Shown here piece after piece: positions 25,669 to 35,126 of a stretch of 64,000 bases of DNA. A program made the translations under genes and the position numbers. The DNA comes from Loktanella sp. M215. Lineage in GTDB: Bacteria; Pseudomonadota; Alphaproteobacteria; Rhodobacterales; Rhodobacteraceae. Within the stretch, counting starts at the first letter, position 1, and the number at the start of each line of letters is the position of its first letter. Under the pieces are notes generated by a model, which saw only the letters and a program-made list of their open reading frames with translations, was not told the DNA's origin and made no database searches. The stretch is taken from contig NZ_WMEA01000004.1 of NCBI RefSeq assembly GCF_021735925.1, forward strand, positions 62,001-126,000, in the 5' to 3' direction.

Positions 25669-26553
25669 TTAAGAAAAGTTAGGCGGAAGGACTGTCACAA
25701 CATCAGAGTAAGTGCTTCGCGTCGGAGTAGTATCCAGCATTGTGTCGAGCAACGTCTCCGCCCGCTCGAAACAATCCGCACGTGCCGTCACACTGAGGCG
25801 CTCGATAGGGAGAGCATCGATGCCTACGAGGGCACCAGAAACGAGAATTTTTATATCGGGCCGGTGCAACTTTACCATCCGCACCGTTGTATAAAGCGCG
25901 TGCATCGATGAACTCGACCCGATTGAAAGACCCAGAATTTCCGCGGGAGAGTGCACAATTTCCGCCAGTAGGTCAGCTACGTTCGCGTTGGCCACAAGCT
26001 GAATGTCCCAACCTTTCGCGCGTTGCAGATCTGCCGCCATCTGAATGCCAAACGTATGGTCGTCGCCGGGAACGCTCGCGAAGACGGCCTGTTTCCTTTT
26101 CTTGGTGATGAGGACATCAGCTGGGTCGGCAGTCGTTTGAAGCAACGCTTCCATCCGCGAAGTCGCCACGCGAACGCTCATGAATGTTACTTCATCCCTC
26201 AGCCACATCGCCCCGAGGTGATCTGCGACTGGACGGAGGACATCCAGGCACAGCTCGCGCCGTGTCAAATTGGTTGGAAACAAGCTCGCAATGGCCGCCC
26301 GCCCGCCCGCAGCGCCTCCGAACATAAACTCTTGACCGAGCCAGTCCCGGTCTTCGGTGGAGAGTTGCAACTTATTATTCCCGCTTAGAACTGGGACCCA
26401 ACATAAATTTCGACCTTCTGTTCCCAAATTGGATGCTGTTGCGTTCTCCCGATCCTCTGCGTTTAGAGCCGACGATCTAACATCTGGAGCCCACCAGAAA
26501 ATTGCAGATTTCCCTCCCCCGGGATGAGATATGTTCCCACGGGGCATCGACAT
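25669..26553 (-). CDS. Cobalamin (B12)-binding domain regulator
   Basis: 294 residues. C-terminal B12-binding fold (~155-275): GDDHTFG matches the D-x-H-x-x-G lower-ligand motif, followed by GLSIGSSSSM and LVSGALVG. Before it a helical part with MWLRDEVTFMSVRVATSRME, as in PpaA/AerR/LitR-type light or redox regulators. No DNA-binding HTH is recognisable, so it more likely works through a partner. No photosynthesis gene lies nearby. Start uncertain: the first ~40 residues look poorly conserved and a later start is possible. Confidence 0.75.
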   Translation of the reverse strand: MSMPRGNISHPGGGKSAIFWWAPDVRSSALNAEDRENATASNLGTEGRNLCWVPVLSGNNKLQLSTEDRDWLGQEFMFGGAAGGRAAIASLFPTNLTRRELCLDVLRPVADHLGAMWLRDEVTFMSVRVATSRMEALLQTTADPADVLITKKRKQAVFASVPGDDHTFGIQMAADLQRAKGWDIQLVANANVADLLAEIVHSPAEILGLSIGSSSSMHALYTTVRMVKLHRPDIKILVSGALVGIDALPIERLSVTARADCFERAETLLDTMLDTTPTRSTYSDVVTVLPPNFS

Positions 26554-26596
26554 TCTGCTTCACGGCCGTCGGAAGCGTCGATTGATTGCGGCCACT

Positions 26597-27669
26597 TTAG
26601 TGCTCGTGCGGCGCAGTTTCTCCAGCACCCAGAAAATTTGCGACCACCTTCATTCCTTCGACATTGTCGGCGACGACCTTGAACACGATGAGGACCGGGA
26701 CGGCGATGAGGGCACCGGGAATTCCCCATAGCCAGCCCCACGTCACCACAGTTAGGAAGACCGCAACGGTATTCAATTCCAGCCGGTGGCCGAGTAGCGC
26801 CGGGGTCACAAAACTCCCTCCAGGGCGTTCAGGATAAGGTAGGCGGCCGGCGCCAGCGCGGCGTAGGAGAGGCTGTCGAAGGTTAAAATTGACAACGCAC
26901 CCACCAGGGCCACGCCGATGGGGGCGCCGACAAAGGGCAGGAAGTTCAGCAGGAAGACCGCAGTTCCCAAGATATAGGCATTAGGCATGCCGATCACGAA
27001 CAGTGCGAGGCCAACACACATTCCGAGACCCGCGTTAATCAGTGCAATGGTCAGAAGATAACGTGATACGCACCTCTCAATGTCGTGGACCATCGTCAAA
27101 GCACGCTTTTTGTCGCTGAGCGTCCGGAGCGAGTGAAGGATCTTAATGTAAAACATGTGGCCAGAGGCAAGCAGGAACCCCGCCAGCACCAGCGCCACGG
27201 CGAGGGTAGCCCCGATACCGCTGACAGCACTCAGCGCGCCGCCGACCGGCGTTGGCCGCTGAATGACCACTTCCTGCACCACCGGATCGGACCCGGCTAC
27301 GTCCGCGACCGCTTGGCTGGCTTCTCGCACCTGCTCCAATTGCTGGAAGACGCCGCTGAGCTTGGCTTGAAGCTCGAATCGCATTGCGTCTGCATTGTCC
27401 ATCCAGCCTAGGATCGTAGCGCTGGAAAAGTAGGCCGCGGCCGCGATGCCAACTGCAGTCGCGCCGATGAGACCTATGGCGGACACCCAGTGCGGTACGC
27501 CGATCCTGGCGAAGCCACGGGATATCGGAGACAGGGTCAGGGTGATCAGAAAACCTAACAAGATCGGTAGCAGGACGTCCCGGGCCACATAGCATGTCGC
27601 CGAAAGGGCGATCAGCGTGACGACGATCAGACTGCGGCGGATCGCTTTGATATGGCTGGCTCGATTCAT
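26597..27669 (-). pseudogene. AI-2E/PerM family transporter, frameshifted near C-terminus
   Basis: From MNRASHIKAIRRSLIVVTLI at 27669 the frame runs 287 residues with 6-7 helices and stops in LNALEGVL. One missing base near 26812 explains this: in the next frame the protein goes on as SFVTPALLGHRLELNTVAVF and GIPGALIAVPVLIVFKVV, the usual family end, stopping at 26597 after APHEH. Family members are permeases (quorum signal AI-2, Na/H antiport, or unknown substrates). Either a pseudogene or a consensus error. Confidence 0.8.
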
Positions 27670-27864
27670 GGTAGACCTGACAGAGATCAGCTGACGATGA
27701 GTGACCGAAAACCTCTAAAACTTTATCGGCGCTTCTGGTTTTCGTCAACGAGACCACGAACGTTTTATGATCCTGTTTAATCAGCTTACTTCAGATCGAC
27801 ACATGGAACGAGCGGGCGTGCCGGGAGGTTTTACCACTAGAACTGACACTGAAAGACACCTGAT

Positions 27865-28395
27865 ATGCCAAATACTCTTGTTCCCAACGGTACGTTTCCG
27901 GACATTGCCGTACCCACGCTCACCGGTGGAGACATCAAAATTGGTAAGGCGAATGAGGCTCGCGGTGACTGGCAATTGGTCGTCGTCTAGCGCGGCAAAC
28001 ACTGCCCAATCTGCAAATCCTACCTGACTGAGCTGAACGGCATGTTGAGCGATTTTGCCGCGATCGATGTCGACGTGCTCGGGGTCTCTGCAGATCCGGA
28101 AGAGAAGGCAAAAGCCTCAGCGAACGACATCGGCTATGAAGGCACCATCGGCTATGATCTCAGCCTCAACCAGATGGCGCAGCTTGGTGTCTTCATCTCT
28201 GACCCACGTAGTCCGGAAGAAACAGACCGTCCCTTTGCAGAGCCGGCGACTTTCGTCGTGCGCGGTGACGGCAAACTGCAGATCGTGGATGTATCGAATG
28301 CCCCCTTTTCGCGCCCTGCCCTGAAAGGTCTGCTCGATGGGCTGACGTTCATTCGGCAGAAAGATTATCCGGTGCGCGGCACGTACACCGCCTGA
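27865..28395 (+). pseudogene. AhpC/TSA-like peroxiredoxin with TAG before the catalytic motif
   Basis: ATG 27865 (MPNTLVPNGTFPDIAVPTLT). At 27988-27990 a TAG stands where a Tyr is expected, between LVVV and RGKHCPICKSYL, the peroxidatic Cys motif; the frame is then open to TGA at 28393-28395 and looks normal (VDVLGVSADPEEKAKASAND, FAEPATFVVRGDG). The total would be 176 residues, right for an AhpC/TSA-family (Prx-like) protein. A single base change breaks it. No sign of recoding. Confidence 0.85.
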
Positions 28396-28411
28396 GCCAT
28401 AGCGACGAATG

Positions 28412-28440
28412 ATGCTGCCAGCCATGACGGCTGGCAGCAT
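28412..28440. terminator. Bidirectional hairpin between convergent genes
   Basis: ATGCTGCCAGCC, loop ATGAC, GGCTGGCAGCAT: twelve-base perfect stem, 16 bases after the peroxiredoxin stop and 15 bases before the dehalogenase stop. No T-tract on either side, but position and strength suggest it ends both transcripts. Confidence 0.7.
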
Positions 28441-28455
28441 ACCCCAGTGACAACC

Positions 28456-29163
28456 CTATTCTGTTTGCGGGGTTGCCCAAAGCGCGATGATTTGGTCGGC
28501 TAGATGCACCATGTTCTCGGAGACGATGTCGGGCAAAGGTACACCCTCAGCATGCATCACCGCGTTGCCGGGTCGTGCGACCAGCGCACCTGCACATCCT
28601 GCCGCCTGAGCGCCGATCGTATCCCATAAGTGACAGGCCACCATGCAAAGGTCGGCCAGATCCACATTCAGCGTCTGTGCGACTGACTGATATGTCTCAG
28701 GCGCAGGCTTGAACCTGCCGACGTCGTCTACGCTGAAAGACCGTTCAAAAAACCCCGAAAGTCCTGCGCGGTCAAGCGGCTTCGGAGACGGCCCGGGCGG
28801 CGAATTTGTCAGCGTCACCAGTCGGAACCCGGCGTTGTGCAGCTTCTCCAGTGCGGGAGCGACATCGGACAAAGCCGGCATCGATCCGATGTGGTCTTTC
28901 AGATCGTCAATATCGCTGTCACGAATTTCGATCCCTTTTGTCTCACCCACCATACGCAGTGTTCCCCCCGCGAGTTCGCCGAACGGGGTATAGAGACCTG
29001 AAAGCGTCAATGCTTCTGAATAGAGGATGAGCTGGGCGAACCAGTCGCGCATAACGGCGGCATCACCAAATATGCGATCGAAGACGGGCTCCAGAGTGGT
29101 AAGGTCCAGAAGCGTCTCATTGACGTCGAACACAATGACCGAAGGGTTTCCGATGTAGGGCAA
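28456..29163 (-). CDS. HAD superfamily haloacid dehalogenase type II
   Basis: 235 residues. HAD motif I VIVFDVNETLLDL (Asp nucleophile), motif II LVTLTNSPPG, motif III FKPAPETYQSVA, motif IV region MVACHLWDTIGAQAAG. The D-V-N-E-T-L-L-D start and the cap pattern fit L-2-haloacid dehalogenases, which hydrolyse short-chain 2-haloacids to hydroxyacids. No neighbouring transporter. Actual substrate is uncertain because many type II members have none known. Confidence 0.9.
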   Translation of the reverse strand: MPYIGNPSVIVFDVNETLLDLTTLEPVFDRIFGDAAVMRDWFAQLILYSEALTLSGLYTPFGELAGGTLRMVGETKGIEIRDSDIDDLKDHIGSMPALSDVAPALEKLHNAGFRLVTLTNSPPGPSPKPLDRAGLSGFFERSFSVDDVGRFKPAPETYQSVAQTLNVDLADLCMVACHLWDTIGAQAAGCAGALVARPGNAVMHAEGVPLPDIVSENMVHLADQIIALWATPQTE

Positions 29164-29254
29164 GGTTTATTCGCTTTCCGATATCGGGATAAGTTGATGG
29201 CGTGCATAGCGCCAAAACATTATTCCCGGTTGCGCGCGAAGTCGACTGGGTGGC

Positions 29255-29638
29255 TTACGCGATACCCGCCACTATATCGCTGAGCGCTTTTGCAATCTTG
29301 TCCGTAGGATAGGGCTTCGGAAAAATCGAAGCCCCTTTCGGCAACTCCATTTCCTTGTAATCAATTATGCCGGACGCGATGACGATGCCAACCGACGGCC
29401 AGCGATCTTTGACGCAAGTCGCAAGCTGTAAGCCGTCCATGGAGCCTGGCATGTTGATGTCGGTGAACAGGATGCCAATATCGTCATGTCGCTCCAAAAG
29501 AACGACGGCTGCGTCGGCTGATCCAACATCATACACTCGGAACCCTGCATCCTCGATCATGTCGACCGCTTCCATGCGGATTAGTGGTTCATCTTCGACA
29601 ACCAGGACAGCTGGAAGCAGTTTCGTTTCGCCGGTCAT
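29255..29638 (-). CDS. Single-domain response regulator
   Basis: 127 residues: VLVVEDEPLIRMEAVDMIED with the acidic pair, TDINMPGSMDGLQLA with phospho-acceptor Asp, ASGI (Thr/Ser switch) and FPKPYPTDKI with the conserved Lys. No output domain. It follows the HWE kinase by 39 bases on the same strand, so it is the likely receiver of that kinase's phosphate in the KaiC-kinase-receiver operon. Confidence 0.92.
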   Translation of the reverse strand: MTGETKLLPAVLVVEDEPLIRMEAVDMIEDAGFRVYDVGSADAAVVLLERHDDIGILFTDINMPGSMDGLQLATCVKDRWPSVGIVIASGIIDYKEMELPKGASIFPKPYPTDKIAKALSDIVAGIA

Positions 29639-29677
29639 GGCTGTTCTTTCGTTTCTCGGACGTCGGGTCCCACTCGG

Positions 29678-31138
29678 TCATGCTGTAAGGCCGGTCAAAG
29701 GTGACGTCATATTAAACAACAAACCGTCCGGGTCATAAACCAGTTCCGCTGTTCCGAGGAAATACCCGGCGAGTGCCTGCTCGATCATCCGACTGCCGAA
29801 ACCGCGCCGCGTTGGTTTGGCAACCTGGGGTCCGCCGCTCTCCTGCCAGACAAATCTGAAGACTGGATCCGGGCTGCCATGATCGATTTGCCAGGTAATC
29901 CTAACCCGTCCCTCTTCGACGGAGAGCGCTCCGTACTTTGTGGCATTTGTTGCAAGTTCATGAAGCGCCATTGTAAGCGCCAACGCTTGCTTGGACCCAA
30001 TTGGCAGACTTGGCCCGTCAATGCGAAAACGCCCTTCGCTAGTCTGGTGCTGAATGAGCGCCGCCTCAACGGCGTCTGCGATAAAGGTTTCCGTCCAGGT
30101 CGTCTGGATCAGTCGGTCATGTGCCTGTGACATCATGCTGATGCGGGACTGAATCGATGTCCGGGCATCGTCCAGACTGTCAGCCTGACGAAGCGTTTGT
30201 GAGACCATAGCATGCACCATCGCCAGGGTATTCTTCACCCGGTGGTTCATCTCGGCCAGCATGAGTTGACGCTGTTCCTGCGCAACCTTGATCTCATGAA
30301 TGTCCGTGCAGCTGCCGTACCAGCGCTGGATCCGGCCAGCCGCATCCCGCATTGGCTGGGCTCGGCCCAGCACCCAGCGATAGTCGCCTGACCTATGCTT
30401 CAGGCGATATTCGATCGCGTATGGCTCGCCTGACGTCAAACTATGTCGCCATGCGTCCCATGCCCGTTCCTGATCGTCAGGGTGGAACAAACCGTTCCAT
30501 CCTTCTCCATCAGTGGAGCCTTCGGGAACGCCGGTGAAGTCGTACCAGCGTCGATTGTAGTAATCATGGAAGCCGTCGGGCAGCGTCGACCAGATCATCT
30601 GATCGACGGAATCGGAGATCGCATGAAACTTTGCTTCACTTTCCTGCAGCTGCAGTTGCCGCAGTTCAAGTTCTTCAAGGTGCTCCCGTGCCTCGTGCTG
30701 CCGCGCACGTGCCGTAAGAGCAGATTTGACAGAGCGCACCAGTTCCTCGGCATGGAGGGGTCGGGATAAAAGCACAGCGTTTCGCAGAGCATCGATGCGC
30801 GCCGCAGATTGCTGGGACCTGCGGCGTACCCCGCCACTTGCGAGAACGATGAAGGGGATATCGGCCCATGGCGGCTGCACCGCGAGAACATCTGTGAGTC
30901 TGTCGGCGCCCTCGCCTGTTAGGGCCTCTTCCGTGACGAGGACGGCGCCGACCTGTGCGCTGACGAGATCTGCTAAATCATTCAGAGATCCCGCTATGAC
31001 AGCGCTCAGCCCGGCGTTGTGCAGCAGCTGTGTCGCGACAGTGGCATCGCGGCCACGCGGTGCGAGAATGGCCACCGACGTCGTCGGATCAGTGAGAAAA
31101 CCATCCGTCATGGTCGATTTTTCGAAATCCTTCGTCAC
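29678..31138 (-). CDS. PAS-HWE histidine kinase with N-terminal receiver-like domain
   Basis: 486 residues. Residues ~18-140 resemble a degenerate receiver fold (SVAILAPRGRDATVATQLLH; no phospho-Asp evident), then a coiled segment, a PAS domain (~165-285; YNRRWYDFTGVPEGS, GSCTDIHEIK), then the HWE dimerisation and ATPase core: MNHRVKNTLAMVHAMVS (His), ALTMALHELATNATKYGALS, FRFVWQESGGPQV. HWE kinases signal in light, redox and general stress pathways. ATG overlaps the KaiC stop (ATGA), so the two are co-translated. Confidence 0.93.
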   Translation of the reverse strand: MTKDFEKSTMTDGFLTDPTTSVAILAPRGRDATVATQLLHNAGLSAVIAGSLNDLADLVSAQVGAVLVTEEALTGEGADRLTDVLAVQPPWADIPFIVLASGGVRRRSQQSAARIDALRNAVLLSRPLHAEELVRSVKSALTARARQHEAREHLEELELRQLQLQESEAKFHAISDSVDQMIWSTLPDGFHDYYNRRWYDFTGVPEGSTDGEGWNGLFHPDDQERAWDAWRHSLTSGEPYAIEYRLKHRSGDYRWVLGRAQPMRDAAGRIQRWYGSCTDIHEIKVAQEQRQLMLAEMNHRVKNTLAMVHAMVSQTLRQADSLDDARTSIQSRISMMSQAHDRLIQTTWTETFIADAVEAALIQHQTSEGRFRIDGPSLPIGSKQALALTMALHELATNATKYGALSVEEGRVRITWQIDHGSPDPVFRFVWQESGGPQVAKPTRRGFGSRMIEQALAGYFLGTAELVYDPDGLLFNMTSPLTGLTA

Positions 31139-32652
31139 GACGTTTTGGTCTCGCTCTCCACCTCCAGGGACATCAGATTGCCATTGGTTGGCGTATAGAC
31201 AGGTGCCCCGGACAAAATGCCGGAGAAGTCCCGGATCGGATCGCCGACCGTGATACCGGTGCTGTCAATTTTGAACTCCCGAATGCTGCGCTCGTGGTCG
31301 GAGGTCCGGGTCTTGATGACCGCAATAGATTTGCGGACCTGACCTGCCGCCTCGAAGAACCGCAACATCATGACCGTGTCGGCAAGATAGCTGATGTCGA
31401 TATCCGAGCGCAGATCACCCGTCACGCCATGCTGTCCTAAAATCATCAGGGACACGACCCCCTGTTGCGCCAGATAACTCAAGAGTTCGTGCATCTGTAG
31501 GACGAGAAATTTGTCGCTCGGCATCGCGTGCAAATACGAATTGAGGCTATCTATTATGACGAGACTGGCATCATCGACCTCTACGGCCGTTCGTACAGCA
31601 TTGGCGAACTCACCAGGCGACAGCTCGGCCGGATCGATCTGACGGATATTCAGAAGTCCATCGTCGATGAATGGCTGAAGATCCATGTTCAGAGCCCTCG
31701 ACCGGATCATCAAGGTGGACAGCCGCTCGTCGAACAGGAAGTACGCGGCCTTCTGACCGCGTTTCAACGCGGCCATCATGCAACGGATAGCTGTCGTCGT
31801 CTTGCCAACACCCGCCGGGCCAGCCAACAGGGTATTGGTGCCCGGGAACAACCCGTCACCGAGAAGCGCGTCCAGAGCATCGAGGCCAGTTGTGACCGGC
31901 TCGCTGGAAAAACTGCGTTTGTGATTAGCGGCGATCAGGCGAGGATAGACACGTATCCCACCGGACTCGATTGTAAAATCATGATAGCCGCCATGATATT
32001 TCAGGCCCCGCATCTTAACGATACGTAGACGCCGACGCTCCACCCCATAATCAATCGCGAGTTGTTCGAGCGAGATTACCCCGTGCGCAATGGAGTGCAG
32101 TTGCAGATCGCCAGGCTCAGCCGTTCGGTCGTCGAGCATCAGGACCGTGCATTTTCGGCGTGCGAAGAAATGCTTCAATGCCAAAATTTGGCGACGGTAA
32201 CGTAAGGGGTTTTGGGCCAAAAGCCGCAACTCCGACAGACTATCCAGGACGACGCGGGATGGGTCCGTGCGCTCGACAAGTTCAATGATGCCCCGGACTG
32301 TTTCGCCCAGCTCGACGTCGCTGGAATGTAGCAGCGTCTGTTCGTGATCGGCCCCGAATTCATCCTCTGCCACCATTTCGAAAAGCTCGATGCCGTCCAG
32401 AGTCCAGCCGTGAGACCTTGCGACGGACTGCAGCTCGGCCTCAGTCTCTGAGAGGGTAATATATAGACCGCGAGTACCGTCCTCACGACCCTCCATCAGA
32501 AACTTCAGCGCAAGCGTGGTTTTGCCGGCACCTGGCGTGCCCTCTACGAGATAAAGGCGTTCTGGCGTCAAACCACCTCTGAGAACCTCGTCCAACCCGT
32601 GCGTCCCGGTCAGCAATCTTGGTTGGGGTTCACCCAAAGCGTTCTCCGACAT
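31135..32652 (-). CDS. KaiC-like double RecA ATPase
   Basis: 505 residues with two KaiC domains: Walker A GTPGAGKTT (38-46) with VVLDSLSELR (Walker B), and GPAGVGKTT (278-286) with LVIIDSLNSYLH. Cyanobacterial KaiC keeps circadian time; proteobacterial homologues without KaiA act with kinases in stress adaptation. First gene of a KaiC-HWE kinase-receiver operon; no kaiB in the window. The autophosphorylation-site Ser/Thr region equivalent (after RSDIDISYLADTVMMLR) is plausible but not decisive. Confidence 0.92.
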   Translation of the reverse strand: MSENALGEPQPRLLTGTHGLDEVLRGGLTPERLYLVEGTPGAGKTTLALKFLMEGREDGTRGLYITLSETEAELQSVARSHGWTLDGIELFEMVAEDEFGADHEQTLLHSSDVELGETVRGIIELVERTDPSRVVLDSLSELRLLAQNPLRYRRQILALKHFFARRKCTVLMLDDRTAEPGDLQLHSIAHGVISLEQLAIDYGVERRRLRIVKMRGLKYHGGYHDFTIESGGIRVYPRLIAANHKRSFSSEPVTTGLDALDALLGDGLFPGTNTLLAGPAGVGKTTTAIRCMMAALKRGQKAAYFLFDERLSTLMIRSRALNMDLQPFIDDGLLNIRQIDPAELSPGEFANAVRTAVEVDDASLVIIDSLNSYLHAMPSDKFLVLQMHELLSYLAQQGVVSLMILGQHGVTGDLRSDIDISYLADTVMMLRFFEAAGQVRKSIAVIKTRTSDHERSIREFKIDSTGITVGDPIRDFSGILSGAPVYTPTNGNLMSLEVESETKTS

Positions 32653-32879
32653 TGATTACAGTTCCTATAAATTTACTAGCCCTGAGAGGGCCAAGGCCGA
32701 CACTACATTAAAGCCAGAGACTTATAACCAGCGTTGACCGCATCCACCTGACAAAGCAGTTCGTCCCGTTCCCGTTTCCGAGCCCAAGCACGGCCTATAG
32801 CTGCCGCCGATCAATAAACGCCGTCAGCGCCATCGCACTTCCGTTGCAGACTGATAAGTACGGCAACCTTTGGCTGACC

Positions 32880-33086
32880 TTATAAAAGGCCTTCGCGCTC
32901 CGCCTTCTTGCGGGCCAGCTTACGCTGCCGGCGAATGGCTTCTGCCTTCTCACGCGCCTTGCGTACTGAAGGTTTCTCGAAATGTTGCTTGAGCCTCATT
33001 TCGCGGAACACGCCTTCGCCTTGAAGTTTTTTCTTCAGGACGCGCAGCGCCTGATCGACATTGTTATCGCGGACGCTGACCAGCAT
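32880..33086 (-). CDS. rpsU: 30S ribosomal protein bS21
   Basis: 68 residues: [20 protein letters not shown], then [19 protein letters not shown] and a basic tail, the standard bS21 sequence. Binds the small subunit near the mRNA exit site. It stands alone in an otherwise accessory region, with gene-free stretches of 227 and 211 bases on its two sides. Confidence 0.97.
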   Translation of the reverse strand: MLVSVRDNNVDQALRVLKKKLQGEGVFREMRLKQHFEKPSVRKAREKAEAIRRQRKLARKKAEREGLL

Positions 33087-33297
33087 ATTCGATGCCCCAC
33101 AGAGGTAAAATCAACGAACGAAAATATGAGCTATCCGCGATTTAGCAAGTTGATTTCACTCTGATCGACGCTTTCTGACGCAGAACGACGGATGATCTGC
33201 TATAGCTAAAATCAGTTTATAGGACGATATCGTTAGGTTGAGCGAGTTTCACAAGGAAAATGGTCAATCCTCAAAGTAAAGTAAAAGCAGTTCAGTT

Positions 33298-34518
33298 ATG
33301 CAGCACGATTTCCAAAATGACATCGATGCGATTGGCCGTAGCGCCACTGTGCCGATTTTGCTCGAAACCGTGATGCTTGCGACCGGCATGGGGTTTGCCG
33401 CCGTCGCACGCGTGACGGAGTCGCGCTGGGTGACCTGCCGGGCCGTCGACCACATATCTTTTGGTCTCAAACCAGGCGACGAGTTGGAGGTCGAAAGCAC
33501 GCTGTGCAATGAGGTCAGACAGTATGACCATGAGATTGTCATCGACGACGTCGATAGCGACCCGGTGTACGTCAATCACCATTGTCCATCACGCTATGGG
33601 TTCCGCAGCTACATCTCTATCCCGATCCGCAAGGCTGATGGCTCCTTCTTCGGCACGCTCTGCGCTATCGATCCCGCACCCCACATGCTGAAGGAAGATC
33701 GTGTCCTGTCGATGTTCCGGCTTTTTGCCCAGATGGTCGGTGAAGTCCTCGATGCTGATGAAGCTCTTGCAAAGAGCCGGGATGAGCTCGATCGCGAGCG
33801 TTCACTTGCTGAAACGCAGGAACAGTTCATCGCCATTCTGGCGCACGACCTGCGCAACCCGGTGAGCGCTTTGACGGCAGGTCTGCGGATGATGGAGCGA
33901 TACGAGATCGACGAAAGAGCCGTGAGCCTCGTCGGCCTGATGCGGGCCTCGGTGAATCGCATGGCCCTGCTGATCGAGAACCTTTTGGATCAGGCCCGCA
34001 AGCGCAGGGGAAGCGGGATCGTCATCGAACGGGCTCCGACACACGATCTGGGGGCATCGTTGCACCAGATCATCGGGGAACTTCAGGCCGTCGCACCCGA
34101 TCAGCCCATAGAAGCCGACATTGATCTTCCTCTCCCCGTATACTGCGACACGCCCCGCGTGGCGCAGCTGTTCTCCAACCTCCTAGGAAATGCCGTGACG
34201 CACGGCCCCGAGGGCGTTCCCATCAAAGTAAAAGCCATGGTCACGGACGACGTTTTCAGCCTGTCTGTCGCAAACGGCGGAGCCAAGATACCCGATGCCA
34301 TGCTACCAAACCTGTTCAAGCCATACGAACGCGGTGGCGATCGCCCCAGCCGGGAGGGCTTGGGCTTAGGACTGTTCATCGCTTCCGAGATTGCGGCCGG
34401 ACATGGTGGCACGCTGACGGTCGCCTCACGCGACGACGAGACCATCTTTACACTTCAAATGCCAAACATGGACGGAGCGTCCTGCTACACCAAACATCAG
34501 AAGGAACTTGAGCGATGA
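33298..34518 (+). CDS. GAF-domain histidine kinase
   Basis: 406 residues. GAF domain ~20-150 (MGFAAVARVTESRWVTCRAV, FRSYISIPIRKADGSFFGTL), coiled coil, HisKA with FIAILAHDLRNPVSALTAG (phospho-His), HATPase_c with LFSNLLGNAVTHG and GLGLGLFIASEIAAGHGGTL. Soluble, no membrane helix. The domain order resembles small-molecule, light or redox sensors. The last four bases overlap the start of the next gene (ATGA). Confidence 0.92.
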   Translation: MQHDFQNDIDAIGRSATVPILLETVMLATGMGFAAVARVTESRWVTCRAVDHISFGLKPGDELEVESTLCNEVRQYDHEIVIDDVDSDPVYVNHHCPSRYGFRSYISIPIRKADGSFFGTLCAIDPAPHMLKEDRVLSMFRLFAQMVGEVLDADEALAKSRDELDRERSLAETQEQFIAILAHDLRNPVSALTAGLRMMERYEIDERAVSLVGLMRASVNRMALLIENLLDQARKRRGSGIVIERAPTHDLGASLHQIIGELQAVAPDQPIEADIDLPLPVYCDTPRVAQLFSNLLGNAVTHGPEGVPIKVKAMVTDDVFSLSVANGGAKIPDAMLPNLFKPYERGGDRPSREGLGLGLFIASEIAAGHGGTLTVASRDDETIFTLQMPNMDGASCYTKHQKELER

Positions 34519-34754
34519 TCGTTCCGACAAAAATATACGTTATCCCAAAAGCGGAGCCCCGGCCCGAAACAACGATGGAGAAAACCACACGTGTCGTTCG
34601 GGAAGAACTCGATGCAGCCGCCGAAAAACGCTTGACCAAGGCCCTGGAACTCCGCGCAGCCCGTCTCGCAAAGGAGGCGGATGTCGTCGCTGGCGTTGGA
34701 TCCTCACAGGGTAAAGCAGGCAGCGGTACGGCGAAAACGAAAGACAAGTTTTAA
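34515..34754 (+). CDS. Hypothetical small charged protein
   Basis: 79 residues starting in the stop of the GAF kinase (ATGA), so part of that operon. Mostly a charged helix (TTRVVREELDAAAEKRLTKA, LELRAARLAKEADVVAG) with a Gly/Lys tail. No family recognised. Translational coupling is the main evidence that it is real. Confidence 0.6.
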   Translation: MIVPTKIYVIPKAEPRPETTMEKTTRVVREELDAAAEKRLTKALELRAARLAKEADVVAGVGSSQGKAGSGTAKTKDKF

Positions 34755-35126
34755 TCGATCGTCCGGCCAGCCAAGAAAGTCTGAAGATACCGACCCCGAT
34801 GATTAATCAGGTCGGACACGATCATCCGCTGGATGAGCAACGTCGCGCAAGCCTCTGTCTTATAATATATATATAGATAAGACCGTCTAACAGTATGGCT
34901 GCCACGTTATGATCTGCACGACGTTCGGGACGTTCATTGTGCAGTAAATGATCTCGCCTAAAAAAATCTTATTAACGTACCCCGCATCCTCCGTCCGGTG
35001 TATCACTCCCGGACACGACGATGATCGTCAGGTCTTCAGCTTCATCGAACACCAGGGCCCGAGGAACCTCGGGTCATCATCAGATGTTACCGGTCCAGAC
35101 ATCGTAACCCGACGGAGGACTGGACC
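34755..35126. other. Intergenic region with an AT-rich tract and a stress-type promoter
   Basis: No gene recognised. An AT-rich tract, TTATAATATATATATAGATA, lies around 34860-34880 and could be a -10 region or melt easily. The EcfG-like promoter for the DUF2934 gene is near its right end. Confidence 0.5.
35063..35088 (+). promoter_or_regulatory. EcfG-type general stress promoter, candidate
   Basis: GGAAC at 35063-35067 and TGTT at 35085-35088 with a 17-base spacer, close to the alphaproteobacterial EcfG consensus GGAAC-N16/17-CGTT (one mismatch). It ends 38 bases before the DUF2934 start. Several HWE kinases are encoded nearby, and in the PhyR-EcfG system such kinases feed sigma EcfG. Confidence 0.5.

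Noticed and set aside
27988..27990. Recoding of TAG (pyrrolysine or suppression) in the peroxiredoxin-like gene
   Set aside because: No pyrrolysine genes or stem-loop seen, and relatives are expected to have Tyr at this position; a simple nonsense change is enough.
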